A stretch of DNA of 64,000 nucleotides from Halopelagius inordinatus (GCF_900113245.1 NZ_FOOQ01000008.1:47926-111925), one strand, 5' to 3'. Numbered from the stretch's first letter, positions 42,895-52,508 are shown. Notes: a model not told the origin generated them from the letters alone. Made by a program: numbers and translations.

Positions 42895-45230
42895 AAGTCG
42901 CCGACGTCGTCCCCGACTTCGCCGACGCCTTCGGTTTCGACGAGTTCAATCGAATGCAACGCGAGGCGGCGCCCGCGATTCTCGACTCCGACGACAACGT
43001 CGTCGCCTCCGCGCCGACCGCCAGCGGAAAGACCGCACTCGCGGAACTGGCCATCTGTCGGACGCTCCAGAACGGCGGGACGGCCCTCTTTATCGCGCCC
43101 CTCCGCGCTCTCACGAACGAGAAGGAATCGGAGTGGGAACGGTTCGAGAGCCTCGGCTACTCCGTCTACGTCGTCACCGGGGAACGCGACCTGAACCCGC
43201 GCCGCGCCGAACGCGCGGACATCCTCGTGATGACGCCCGAGAAGACGGACTCGGCCACGCGGAAACACGACTCCGCGCGCTACTCGTTCATCACCGACGT
43301 GGACTGCTGCGTCATAGACGAGGTGCACCTCTTGGACTCGGAGACGCGCGGCGGCGTCCTCGAAGTGACCGTCTCGCGCCTCCGACGCATCTGCGACCCG
43401 CGCGTCGTCGCCCTCTCGGCGACGATGCCGAACATCGGCGACGTGGCGGCGTGGTTGGACGCCCCGCCGGAGACGACGTTCGAGTTCGGCGACGACTACC
43501 GACCCGTGGACCTCCACGCCGACGTGAAGACGTACACCCACGGCGACAACCCGTTTCAGGACAAATACCGCCGCCTCTACCGCGCCCTCGACTTGGCGGA
43601 ACCCCACATCCGCGAGGACGGGCAGGCCCTCGTGTTCGTCTCCTCGCGGCAGGACGCCCTCCGCGCGGCGGGGAAGGCGCGCGACGAGATAGCCGAACGC
43701 GACATCCCCATCGGCGCGCGCGGCGACTACGACTTCCACACCGAGGCGAAGGACCTCGGCAACGAGACGCTCCGAAAGTCGGTTCCCGACGGCGTGGCGT
43801 TCCACCACGCGGGTCTCTCGCGGGACGACAAAGACAGGGTCGAACGGTGGTTCAAAGAGGGGAAGATTCAGCTTCTGTTCTCCACGTCGACGCTGGCGTG
43901 GGGCGTGAACCTCCCCGCGCGGTGCGTCGTCATCCGCGACACGAAACACCACGACCCGCTCGAAGGCGAGGTGGACATCTCCCCGTTGGACATCCTCCAG
44001 ATGCTCGGGCGGGCGGGCCGCCCCGGATACGACGACGTGGGGTACGGATGGGTCGTCTGCGACCGGAGCGACGCGGACAAATACCGGACGCTCCTCCGCG
44101 AGGGCAAGGAGATAGAGTCGCGTCTGGCCGCGGACTTGGACTCGCATCTCAACGCCGAGATAGCGATGGGGACCATCGGCGACTTGGAGGACGTGCTCTC
44201 GTGGTTGGAGACGACGTTCTACTACCAACGCGCGCAGTCGAAACCCGACGAGTACGACTTCGGCGGCCTCCGCGAACGCGTGCGCGAGACGCTCGAAATC
44301 CTCGTCGACCGCGGGTTCGTCGAGATGGGCGAGGACCTCTCCATCCGCGCGACGACGCTCGGTCGCCTCGCATCGAAGTACTACCTCCGTCTCGACACCG
44401 CGCGGCGGTTCTACGACCTCTGCGAACGCGACACCATCACCGACGACGCCATCTTGGAAGCCGTCGCCGGCGCGGCGGAGTTCCACGACGTCTCGCCCCG
44501 CCAGTCGGAGGGCGACGCCGTGGACGCCGTCCTCTCGGGCGTCTCGACGCACCTCGAAGACGGCCCGCGGAAGGTGTTCGCCATCCTCCACGCGGGGATG
44601 CAGAACTCGACGCCCTCGGCGCTCCGGTCGGACGCGTGGATAATCCGGCAGAACGCCCTTCGGCTCATCTCCGCGCTTCGGGAGTTCCTCGCCGCCTTCG
44701 CCGGGCCGCGGGCGGCGAACCTCGCCCGGCGCGTCGAGGCGCGCGTCGACCACGGCGTCTCGCGGGACGCCGTCGCCCTGACGGCGGTGGACGGCATCGG
44801 GTCGAACCGCGCGGCCAAACTCGCGACCGGCGGCCTCCGCAGTCCGCGCGACGTCGTGGACGCCGGAGAGGCAGAACTCCGAAGCGCCGGACTCTCGGAG
44901 GGCGTCGCGGAACAGGTCGTCAGAAACGCCCGCGGCTTTCCGGACGTCGAGGTGTCGTGGGGCGAGTTCCCCGACGGCATCGCCGCCGGGGAAAACGAGA
45001 TGTGCGAGGTGACCGTTCGGAACCGCGGCGGCGGCGGCACCGTCGGCGTCCGCGTCACGGTCAACGACGTGGAGATGACGACGAAACAGACGTACCTCAC
45101 GGACGCCGTGAGCGTCCCGGTTGGCGTCTTCGGCGCGACGGCGGACGAACTGGAGTACCGCGTCGAGGTGACGTTCCCCGACGAACCGCTTCACCCCGTC
45201 ACGGCGACGCGCACCGTGGACGTGGAGTAG
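42891..45230 (+). CDS. Hel308/Ski2-like superfamily 2 DNA helicase
   Basis: 779 residues from GTG 42891 (VKVADVVPDF). Helicase motifs: Q-like FNRMQREA, motif I APTASGKTAL, II IDEVH, III SATMPN, VI QMLGRAGRPGY. A winged helix and ratchet follow, with a helix-hairpin-helix near residue 640 (VDGIGSNRAAKL). Unlike Hel308 as I know it, the C-terminus carries a beta-rich segment (residues ~680-779, EVSWGEFPDG to TVDVE) resembling an Ig/CARDB-type fold. Members work at stalled replication forks or in RNA turnover; which applies here is unknown. The start follows a possible short ORF. Confidence 0.9.
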   Translation: MKVADVVPDFADAFGFDEFNRMQREAAPAILDSDDNVVASAPTASGKTALAELAICRTLQNGGTALFIAPLRALTNEKESEWERFESLGYSVYVVTGERDLNPRRAERADILVMTPEKTDSATRKHDSARYSFITDVDCCVIDEVHLLDSETRGGVLEVTVSRLRRICDPRVVALSATMPNIGDVAAWLDAPPETTFEFGDDYRPVDLHADVKTYTHGDNPFQDKYRRLYRALDLAEPHIREDGQALVFVSSRQDALRAAGKARDEIAERDIPIGARGDYDFHTEAKDLGNETLRKSVPDGVAFHHAGLSRDDKDRVERWFKEGKIQLLFSTSTLAWGVNLPARCVVIRDTKHHDPLEGEVDISPLDILQMLGRAGRPGYDDVGYGWVVCDRSDADKYRTLLREGKEIESRLAADLDSHLNAEIAMGTIGDLEDVLSWLETTFYYQRAQSKPDEYDFGGLRERVRETLEILVDRGFVEMGEDLSIRATTLGRLASKYYLRLDTARRFYDLCERDTITDDAILEAVAGAAEFHDVSPRQSEGDAVDAVLSGVSTHLEDGPRKVFAILHAGMQNSTPSALRSDAWIIRQNALRLISALREFLAAFAGPRAANLARRVEARVDHGVSRDAVALTAVDGIGSNRAAKLATGGLRSPRDVVDAGEAELRSAGLSEGVAEQVVRNARGFPDVEVSWGEFPDGIAAGENEMCEVTVRNRGGGGTVGVRVTVNDVEMTTKQTYLTDAVSVPVGVFGATADELEYRVEVTFPDEPLHPVTATRTVDVE

Positions 45231-45292
45231 CACGAGAACGCGGCGCGCCCGTTCGTCGTCTCGAAAACCGACCGGCGAATCCGAACCCGCGG

Positions 45293-46024
45293 TTACGGAC
45301 TCTCGTACGCCGTCAGCGTGAGTTCTACCGTCGCCTCGCCGTCCTCTCGCTGGACGAACTTCGCGGGGAAGCCGACGCCCGGAACCAACCAGATGTCGGC
45401 GTCGATGTCGGTCTCTGCGCCGCCGGTGACGCGGACGTGCTTCGCGGTCAGACCGCCGACTCGCTCCTCGCCGACGACGGTAAAGCCCACCTCGGTGTCC
45501 GAGGAGTCGAAGCGCCACTCGTCGCCCACCTCGTACGTCCGTAGGTCGGTGGACTTCGCGGAGACGATGCGGGAACTGACGACGAGCGAACGCACGTTCA
45601 GCGCGTACGCCATCTCGCCCAGGGCCGGAGAGAAGGCGGCCGCCTCGGAGGTGGCCTCCGTCCGACCGCTGGGCGCGTCGCGAACGACGTTCATCGCCGC
45701 GCCGGGCCACTCGCCGCCCGCCGTCACGTCGATGGTGAGCGTCCCCGACTCGGGGGCGTCGGCGAGGACGTCGCTCCGCACCTCGTACTCGTACCGTTCG
45801 CCCGTCTGGAGAACGGGAACCGCGTCGGGCATGTCGTCCGAACCGGACGACCCACTCGCGGCGTTCGAGTCGCCGTCGGCGTCACCGCTATCGCCTTCGC
45901 CGTCGCTCCCGCCGTCTTCGCTCGGAACGGGCGTCGAATCGGCGGCCGCGTCTCCGCCACCGCCGCCGGTGCACCCGGCGAGGACGAGTACCAGACAGAC
46001 GACGACTGTTGACAGTCTACTCAT
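45293..46024 (-). CDS. Secreted lipoprotein, function unknown
   Basis: 243 residues. The N-terminus has a signal and lipobox (LVLVLAGC, Cys18), so it should be lipid-anchored outside. An acidic Gly/Ser/Asp linker (residues ~20-65) precedes a beta-rich domain (YEYEVRSDV, then LVPGVGFPAKFVQRE). I recognise no named domain. It ends 62 bp from the convergent helicase gene. Confidence 0.78.
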   Translation of the reverse strand: MSRLSTVVVCLVLVLAGCTGGGGGDAAADSTPVPSEDGGSDGEGDSGDADGDSNAASGSSGSDDMPDAVPVLQTGERYEYEVRSDVLADAPESGTLTIDVTAGGEWPGAAMNVVRDAPSGRTEATSEAAAFSPALGEMAYALNVRSLVVSSRIVSAKSTDLRTYEVGDEWRFDSSDTEVGFTVVGEERVGGLTAKHVRVTGGAETDIDADIWLVPGVGFPAKFVQREDGEATVELTLTAYESP

Positions 46025-46102
46025 GTTGTCTGTCTGTCACACCGGACGATAACTGTTTCTCTGACTTTCAGACCGCGGAAACGTCGTTCTCGCGGATTTC
46101 CG

Positions 46103-46753
46103 TCAGCCGAAAAGCGCCTCGCGCAGTTCCTCGGGCCCCTCGGCTACGACGTGCGCCTGCGAGAGGTCCAACTCCCGGTTGTGCGCGCGGCGGTAGGCGA
46201 CGGTGAACGCGCCAGACCGGACGGCGGACTCGATGCCGTTGACCGAGTCCTCGACGACGACGCACTCCTCGGGTTCGACGCCGAGTTCGGCGGCCGCGTG
46301 TTCGTAGATGTGCGGTTCGGGCTTTCCGGCGGCGTCTATGTCCTCTGCGCTGAGAACCAACTCGAGGTGGCCCAGGTCGAACCGGTCGCGGACGATGGAG
46401 ATCCACGACTGGGGGGCCGAAGAGACGATGGCGAGTCGTCGCCCGTCGTCGCGCAAATCGTCGAACAGTTCCTCCGCGCCCTCCATCAACACCACCTGCT
46501 CGCCGTAGAGCGTCTCCGAGCGTTCGTGGTACGCGTCGACGAACTCCTCTTTCGTGACCGCCGTGCCGTACGTCTCGTCGAGGTAGTCGTATATCTCGCG
46601 AAAGTGCATCCCGGTGACCTCCTCGTGGGCCGGATCGCCGGATGCGACGGCGTCGGCGAAGACGAACTCGTCTTCGAACTCGTGCCAGTAGTCTTCGGAG
46701 TCGACGAGGACTCCGTCCATGTCGAACAACACGACTTCGTCGGGGGCGTCCAT
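46103..46753 (-). CDS. HAD-superfamily phosphatase (beta-phosphoglucomutase-like)
   Basis: 216 residues. Motif I is LFDMDGVLVDSE (residues ~7-18), motif II is IVSSAPQSW near residue 115, motif III is KPEPHIY and motif IV is VVEDSVNGIESA. The cap is helical as in the PGMB/phosphoglycolate-phosphatase group. The phosphorylated substrate is unknown. Start ATG 46753 (MDAPDEVV). It diverges from the NucS-N/zinc-finger gene. Confidence 0.88.
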   Translation of the reverse strand: MDAPDEVVLFDMDGVLVDSEDYWHEFEDEFVFADAVASGDPAHEEVTGMHFREIYDYLDETYGTAVTKEEFVDAYHERSETLYGEQVVLMEGAEELFDDLRDDGRRLAIVSSAPQSWISIVRDRFDLGHLELVLSAEDIDAAGKPEPHIYEHAAAELGVEPEECVVVEDSVNGIESAVRSGAFTVAYRRAHNRELDLSQAHVVAEGPEELREALFG

Positions 46754-46828
46754 GCTACCTCGAACGACCGCCACCCTTCAAAGACCTTCGTGGCAGGGTA
46801 TATCACGGATGACGGGGCCATCGCCGCC

Positions 46829-47569
46829 GTGACGGAGAACATTCGAGTCTTCGCCGGAGACTGCACCACCACCTTCGAGGGCGCGCGCACGCGAACGCAA
46901 CGCGGACGCGTCGTCGTCGTCGTGAAACCCGACCGGACCGTCCTCGTCCACGACGCCGACGGCTACCAACCGGTGTCGTGGTTGACCCGTCCCGACACGC
47001 TCACCGTCGAGACGGACGCGTCGGGGTTCGGACTCGTCGCCCACACGGACGAACAGACGCTTCGCGTCGTCTCCCACGACGCGTCGGGCCGCGCGGAGTA
47101 CCCCGCCACCGAGGCGGGCGTCCCCGTCGGCGCGCATCCCGACACCGGCGAACCACTCGTCCGCGTCGGCGGCGCCGTCGTCGGCGTCGATACCGACGCG
47201 CGGTACGTCCTCCCGGCGGGCGCGACGGTGTTAGAGGAGACGTGCGACGACTGCGGCTTACCGACGATGCGCGTCGAGTGCGGCGCAACGTTCGAACTCT
47301 GCGTGGACCGCGCCTGCGAATCGCTGGACGACGCCGTCAGGGAACGATTCGACCGGGCGTGGACCTGCCCCGACTGCGACTCGGACCTCAGAATCATCCG
47401 CCGCGGCGGCCGGTTGCTGGCCGGGTGCGACGCCTACCCCGACTGCGAGTCGGCGTTCGCCATTCCCGCGGGCGTCGTCGTCGACGACTGCGACTGCGGG
47501 TTGCCGGTGTTCGAGACGAGTCGCGGTCGGCGGTGTTTAGACGGGACGTGCGACGCGTTCGCCGAGTGA
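46829..47569 (+). CDS. NucS-N-like DNA-binding domain fused to topoisomerase-type zinc fingers
   Basis: 246 residues from GTG 46829 (VTENIRVFAGDC). A TATATC box 30 nt upstream supports this start. The first ~125 residues resemble the N-terminal DNA-binding domain of NucS/DUF91 (KPDRTVLVHDADGYQPVSWL), but the nuclease domain that normally follows is missing. Instead there are three Cys clusters (CDDCGLP, CPDCDSDL with CDAYPDC, CDCGLP with GTCDAF) like the C4 fingers at the end of DNA topoisomerase I. It would thus be a DNA-binding protein without catalytic residues. The role is unknown; repair or topology are guesses. Confidence 0.72.
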   Translation: MTENIRVFAGDCTTTFEGARTRTQRGRVVVVVKPDRTVLVHDADGYQPVSWLTRPDTLTVETDASGFGLVAHTDEQTLRVVSHDASGRAEYPATEAGVPVGAHPDTGEPLVRVGGAVVGVDTDARYVLPAGATVLEETCDDCGLPTMRVECGATFELCVDRACESLDDAVRERFDRAWTCPDCDSDLRIIRRGGRLLAGCDAYPDCESAFAIPAGVVVDDCDCGLPVFETSRGRRCLDGTCDAFAE

Positions 47570-47611
47570 GGGCGGCGTCTCGGGGGTCGAACCGCCGACC
47601 GTCCCTCGGAT

Positions 47612-48103
47612 TCACCGGCGGGCGAGCAGATAGCCGGTGGCGGCACCGACGACGACGGTTGCTCCGTAGGTGACGACGAGGCCGAGAACCGCCAGAAACA
47701 GCGGAGTCACGAGTAAGAGCAGCAGGTCGCTCCCCGCCTGCATCCACGGCGACGCTTCGGGGGACGCCTCGAACGGAACCCCGTCCACCGCGACGAGCAC
47801 GAATTCGAGGAGGTACATCGGCACCGGCATCGCCAACAGTCCGATTAGCGCGCCGACGGCGACGCCTCTGAGCGGTGAGTCCGCCCCGTCGAGGCGGGTC
47901 CAGAGCAACCGCGCGACCACCGCGCCGCCGACGAACCCCCCGAGGACGAGGAGTACCTCCGGACCGGACGGGAGGTATCCGCCGTCCGCCGACTGGGTGA
48001 CGGTCGCCCACGCGACGAAGACGAGGGCGAACGTCCCCCCGGCGAGGCCGAACGTCAACGAGGGGTGTCGCCGGGCCGTCTCCGACGGGAACTGGTGGAC
48101 CAT
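47612..48103 (-). CDS. Four-helix membrane protein, function unknown
   Basis: 163 residues from ATG 48103 (MVHQFPSETARRHPSL). Hydrophobic helices at about 16-36, 48-66, 80-107 and 124-160. Proline and aromatic residues in the third helix are the only peculiarity. I recognise no family. It diverges from the endA-trpS operon. Confidence 0.7.
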   Translation of the reverse strand: MVHQFPSETARRHPSLTFGLAGGTFALVFVAWATVTQSADGGYLPSGPEVLLVLGGFVGGAVVARLLWTRLDGADSPLRGVAVGALIGLLAMPVPMYLLEFVLVAVDGVPFEASPEASPWMQAGSDLLLLLVTPLFLAVLGLVVTYGATVVVGAATGYLLARR

Positions 48104-48226
48104 GAGGGAACTACGTCGTGTCTTCGGATGAGTATTCTGCTCGGACCGACATGTTCTCGTCGCGTCCGCCGCCGACCGAACGACTGCATCGCAGGCCCTA
48201 TGCCTCCGCCGCCCCCGACTTCGGGC

Positions 48227-49246
48227 ATGGACGGGACACTCGACGGCGACGTCGTTCGCGTCGGCGGCGACGCGCGCCAGCGGTTCTACGACTCTCGGGG
48301 GTACGGACGGCCCACGGAGGGGAACCGCATCGAACTCGCGCCGGTGGAAGCCGCGCACCTCCTCGCGCGCGGCGACTTAGACGCCGTAGACGGGATGGAC
48401 TTTCGCGAGTTCCTGACGCGGACGGGCGCGGTGATGGAGTTCGTCGTCTACAAGGACCTCAGAGACAGGGGCTTTTACCTCTCGCCGACGCGCGAGGACT
48501 GGTCCGGCGTCTCCGAACACACCGACGTGGACTTCGTCGTCTTCCCGCGCGGGAAGGGGCCGTGGGACGACGACGTGGAGTACCGCATCCGCATCGCGGG
48601 CGAACGCGAGTCCATCGCCGCCGACGCTCTCGGCGACGTGGTTCTCGCCATCGTCGACGAGGACGGCGAACTCACCTACTTCGAGACGGACCGCCCCGAA
48701 ATCGAGGGAGCCGACGACTACGAACCGCCGTCGGGACTGGACGCGGGCCTCCTCTCGGATAGGGTCCTCCTGTGGGAGTCGCCGGACGAGATGTACGAAC
48801 GCGGGTTCTACGGCCAACGACTCCACGGCCGAAACGCCGACTCGGGACCGCTTCAACTCTCCTTGGTCGAGGGGGCGTACCTCTCGGAACGGAACGTCGT
48901 CACCGCCGACGCCGCGGCCGTGGTGGACCTCGCTCGCGAGGTGGAGGGCGACCGGTTCGACCGCCGACTGCAGGCGTACACAGCGCTCAGAGACGCCGGT
49001 GCGGTCCCCAAAAGCGGGTTCAAGTTCGGCGCGGACTTCCGCGTCTACACCGATTTCTCGACCGTCTCCGACCTCTCGCACTCCGCGGACCTCGTCCGCG
49101 TCGTTTCTCCGGACCACACGTTCCTGCCGCGGGACCTCTCTTTGGACGTGCGCCTCGCGGGCGGGGTACGGAAGCGAATGGTTTTTGCGCTCACCGACGC
49201 CAAGAGAGGCATAGACTGGCTTTCGGTCGCCCGACTCACTCCATGA
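48227..49246 (+). CDS. endA: tRNA-splicing endonuclease
   Basis: 339 residues: two homologous halves, the first degenerate, as in the two-domain enzymes that act as homodimers. The catalytic triad is present in the second half: Tyr274 (FRVYTDF), His285 (DLSHSADLV) and Lys326 (TDAKRGID). It cuts pre-tRNAs at bulge-helix-bulge sites. Start ATG 48227 (MDGTLDGDVV); an upstream extension has no homology. Its stop overlaps the trpS start by 4 bp (ATGA). The partner makes biological sense: in haloarchaea tRNA-Trp carries a spliced intron. Confidence 0.93.
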   Translation: MDGTLDGDVVRVGGDARQRFYDSRGYGRPTEGNRIELAPVEAAHLLARGDLDAVDGMDFREFLTRTGAVMEFVVYKDLRDRGFYLSPTREDWSGVSEHTDVDFVVFPRGKGPWDDDVEYRIRIAGERESIAADALGDVVLAIVDEDGELTYFETDRPEIEGADDYEPPSGLDAGLLSDRVLLWESPDEMYERGFYGQRLHGRNADSGPLQLSLVEGAYLSERNVVTADAAAVVDLAREVEGDRFDRRLQAYTALRDAGAVPKSGFKFGADFRVYTDFSTVSDLSHSADLVRVVSPDHTFLPRDLSLDVRLAGGVRKRMVFALTDAKRGIDWLSVARLTP

Positions 49247-50880
49247 CACGAGACGACTCCGACCCCCGCGAGACGGACGAGACGACCCGGACGGACGACG
49301 AGCGATCACGTCAGACGTTGCCTGACGGCGGAGCCGTCAACGACGTTGCTCTCGACCCGTGGGGCTCTTCGACCATCTCCGACTACCGCAAACTGTTCGA
49401 GGAGTTCGGCATCGAGGAGTTCGACGAGGTGCTTCCCGACGTGCCGAACCCCCACTACCTGATGCGCCGCGGCGTCATCTTCGGTCACCGCGACTACACC
49501 CCCGTCGCGGACGCCATGCGCGAGGGCGACGACTTCGCCGTTCTCTCGGGGTTCATGCCGACGGGCGCGCCCCACATCGGCCACAAACTCGTCTTCGACG
49601 AGATAATCTGGCACCAACAGCAAGGCGGCGACGCGTACGGCCTCATCGCGGACTTGGAGGCCCACTCCGCACGCGGCCTGTCGTGGGAGGAGATAGACGA
49701 ACACGCCCGCGACTACCTGCTTTCGCTCTTGGCTCTCGGATTCGACCCCGAGGAGGGGGAACTCTACCGACAGTCGGACAACCGAACCCTACAGGACCTC
49801 TCTTTCGAACTCGGGTCGAAGGCGAACTTCTCGGAGTTTCAGGGCATCTACGGCTTCGACGGCGAGACGAACGTCTCGCACATGCAGTCTGTCGTCACGC
49901 AGATGGGCGACATCCTCTACCCGCAGTTAGAGGAGCCGAAACCGACCGTCATCCCCGTCGGCCCGGACCAAGACCCCCACGTTCGCTTCGCTCGCGACTT
50001 GGCCGCGCGGATGCGATTTTTCAAAGTCACCGAGGCGTACGCGAGTTTCGAACTCGCCGACGTGGAACGGCCCATCGTCGCCGCCGCGTACGAGGCCCGC
50101 GAGGCGTTCGCGGAGGACCCCGAGACGCCGCGGTGCGGCGAGGCGGCCGAATGGCTCGACGAAGCAGGACGCACGCAGGTGGACATCTCCGCGTTAGCGG
50201 CCGGAGAGAACGCGCTTTCTACGGCCGTAGAGAAGCTAGAGAACGCGGGAATGGAACCGCTCCGCCCCCGAGTCCGGTTCCTCGACGCCAACGCGACGGA
50301 CGACGCGTTCGAGGACCTCATCGCGTCCATCGACGGCGAGAAGCGCCGGTACGACGAACACATCGACGCGTTCGACCTCTCCGTCTCCGACGCCGAGACG
50401 TTGGCCCGCGAGGTGGAACTCGACAACGGCGGCTACGGCTTCCTCCCGCCCTCGTCCATCTACCACCGCTTCATGACGGGGCTGACCGGCGGGAAGATGT
50501 CCTCGTCGATTCCCGCCTCGCACATCTCGCTTCTCGACGACCCCGAAGAGGGGTACGACAAGGTGAAGTCCGCCACGACCGGCGGCCGCGAGACGGCGGA
50601 GAAACAGCGCGAACTCGGCGGGAAGGCCGACGAGTGCCCCGTCTACGAACTGTACGCGTACCTGCTCTCGGGCGACGACGACGAGTTCGCAAAGCGCGTC
50701 TACGACGAGTGCGTCGGCGGCGAACGCCTCTGCGGCGGGTGCAAAGAACAGGCGGCGGTTCTCATGGAGGAGTTCCTCGAAGACCACCAAGAGAAACGCG
50801 AGGAAGCCGAAGCGATGCTCGACGATATCGACATCTCTCTGGAGTCGGACCGCCGCGGCGTCGCGCCCGGCGACGACTGA
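49243..50880 (+). CDS. trpS: Tryptophan--tRNA ligase
   Basis: A 545-residue class I synthetase. HIGH motif at 111-114 (PHIGHKL), KMSSS at 418-422. Between them, residues ~275-395 are an insertion rich in acidic and helical sequence, larger than in bacterial TrpS. The first ~45 residues are a disordered acidic extension. Start ATG 49243 overlaps the endA stop. It charges tRNA-Trp, which in haloarchaea needs EndA splicing first. Confidence 0.94.
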   Translation: MTRDDSDPRETDETTRTDDERSRQTLPDGGAVNDVALDPWGSSTISDYRKLFEEFGIEEFDEVLPDVPNPHYLMRRGVIFGHRDYTPVADAMREGDDFAVLSGFMPTGAPHIGHKLVFDEIIWHQQQGGDAYGLIADLEAHSARGLSWEEIDEHARDYLLSLLALGFDPEEGELYRQSDNRTLQDLSFELGSKANFSEFQGIYGFDGETNVSHMQSVVTQMGDILYPQLEEPKPTVIPVGPDQDPHVRFARDLAARMRFFKVTEAYASFELADVERPIVAAAYEAREAFAEDPETPRCGEAAEWLDEAGRTQVDISALAAGENALSTAVEKLENAGMEPLRPRVRFLDANATDDAFEDLIASIDGEKRRYDEHIDAFDLSVSDAETLAREVELDNGGYGFLPPSSIYHRFMTGLTGGKMSSSIPASHISLLDDPEEGYDKVKSATTGGRETAEKQRELGGKADECPVYELYAYLLSGDDDEFAKRVYDECVGGERLCGGCKEQAAVLMEEFLEDHQEKREEAEAMLDDIDISLESDRRGVAPGDD

Positions 50881-50909
50881 CGGCGGTTCGGCTTCGACGT
50901 TCGCTGCGG

Positions 50910-51476
50910 TCACTTCTCCGTCGCCGACGCGTACAGTCGAAGTCCCGCCAGTCCCGTGCCGAACACCGCGACGACCGCCCCGACCGACACCGTCACCGCC
51001 GACGCCACGGTAATCCCGGTGCACCGCCAGACGACGCATATCTGCCCGTTTCCGGGGTGGTAGATATCTCGCGTGAACAGCCAGTAGGCGACGTACACGC
51101 CGAACACCGCGAGCATCGCGAGCGGCCACCCGTACGTCGCAAAGCGAAGCGCAGTCGCCGAATCGGCGTCGCTCCCGCGTCGAAGAAGTGCCCGTCCGCC
51201 CGCCAACGGAAGGAGCGTCAGTCCGAGGAAGGCGACGAACACCGCGACGAGAGGTGTCACCGAGACGCCTCGGGACGGCCCGCCTCCCGCGATAGTCCAG
51301 ACGACGGCGGCGAGAAGAGAGGTGACCCCGGCCGCGAGGAGGACGACGCGGAGGGCGGACTCGAACGAACCGCCCTCCCGTCGGTACAACAGGTGCGCAC
51401 CGACCGTCACGGACGCCGAGACGCCGACGGTGAGAGCGAGAGCGAGGACCGGTCCGAGTTCTCCGAGGAGAGCCAT
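50910..51476 (-). CDS. Membrane protein with five helices, function unknown
   Basis: 188 residues with hydrophobic segments at about 8-28, 42-64, 72-92, 113-135 and 155-180. A cysteine pair (ICVVWRC) lies in the loop before the last helix. No family recognised. It is convergent with trpS. Confidence 0.7.
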   Translation of the reverse strand: MALLGELGPVLALALTVGVSASVTVGAHLLYRREGGSFESALRVVLLAAGVTSLLAAVVWTIAGGGPSRGVSVTPLVAVFVAFLGLTLLPLAGGRALLRRGSDADSATALRFATYGWPLAMLAVFGVYVAYWLFTRDIYHPGNGQICVVWRCTGITVASAVTVSVGAVVAVFGTGLAGLRLYASATEK

Positions 51477-51536
51477 CTCGAACCTCCGCGTCGCCGAGAA
51501 ATAAAACTGTCCGCGGACGACGCTCTCGGGCCGCGC

Positions 51537-52508
51537 TCAGAGCGTCACGACGACGCCCGCCTCCGCTCTCTCGGCCCGTTCGTAGAGGTGGCCCGCCGTC
51601 GCCGCGTCCAACACCGCAGAGCCGACGCTCTCTACGACGAGTATCTCGTCGGGCGAGTCGCGCCCGGCGTCGCCCTCGAACACCGCAGAGAGGGGTCGCA
51701 ACTCCGACTCCTCGACGCCCGCCTCGGCCGTGTCGCCCACTTCGGCGGCCTCCGCGGGCACGTCCGCGAACACCGTCGCCGCGCGGGCCATCGTCTCGGC
51801 GTCGAGTTCGCGCATCTCGGCGGTGAACGCGCCGACGGCGACGACGAGCGTTCCGGGTTCGAGAGCGGACCCCTCGAAGACGGGCGTTTCGCTCGTCGTC
51901 GCGGTGACGACGACGTTCGACCCGGCGACGGCCGCCGCGGGCGAGTCCACGGCCGACACGTCGACGCCTCCACCGAGTTCCTCGCGCAGGTCCGCGGCGC
52001 ACGCCTCTCGGGAGTCGGAGGGCGAGTAGACGCGGACGCGTTCGAGGTCGGTCGCGGCGTCGATGGCGCGCGTCTGCCACCGGGCCTGTGCGCCCGCGCC
52101 GAAGACGCCGAGTCGGACCGATCCCGTCGCCAGTTCGCGCGCCGAGAGTCCGCCGATGCATCCCGTCCGGGCGTTCGTGATTCGGTTCGCGGCCATGTAC
52201 GAGAGCGGACGCCCCGTCTCGGCGTCCGTCAGTGCCAGTTGGGCGTTCACCGTCGGAATACCGCGCTCTCGGTTCCCCCCGTGGACGGCGGCGAGTTTCG
52301 TCGCGTACGTCGGGTCGCCGTGGACGTACGCGGGCATCGCGAGGGCGGTTCCGGGCGTCTCCGTCCCGACGGGGTAGTGGGGCCGCGGGGGCCGTTCTAC
52401 CTCGCCGCGGCCCTGTTTCACGAACGCCCGTTCGATTTCGGGCAGGAGGGCCGGAAGCGAGAGCAACGACGCCACGTCGTCGTCCGAGAGGACGCGCAGT
52501 TCGGTCAT
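51537..52508 (-). CDS. Ornithine cyclodeaminase/mu-crystallin family protein
   Basis: 323 residues. It has ATKLAAVHGGNRERGIPTV near residue 70 (the substrate-binding lysine), NAQLALTDAETG, and the Rossmann motif GVFGAGAQARWQ. Family members are ornithine cyclodeaminase, alanine dehydrogenase (as in Archaeoglobus) or imine reductases. The activity cannot be told apart by sequence alone. It diverges from an FAD amino-acid oxidase gene across 115 bp, which favours amino-acid or imino-acid metabolism. Confidence 0.86.
   Translation of the reverse strand: MTELRVLSDDDVASLLSLPALLPEIERAFVKQGRGEVERPPRPHYPVGTETPGTALAMPAYVHGDPTYATKLAAVHGGNRERGIPTVNAQLALTDAETGRPLSYMAANRITNARTGCIGGLSARELATGSVRLGVFGAGAQARWQTRAIDAATDLERVRVYSPSDSREACAADLREELGGGVDVSAVDSPAAAVAGSNVVVTATTSETPVFEGSALEPGTLVVAVGAFTAEMRELDAETMARAATVFADVPAEAAEVGDTAEAGVEESELRPLSAVFEGDAGRDSPDEILVVESVGSAVLDAATAGHLYERAERAEAGVVVTL

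Noticed and set aside
42816..45710. A 964-codon minus-strand frame antisense to the helicase
   Set aside because: Pure antisense shadow; helicase motifs are clear on the other strand.
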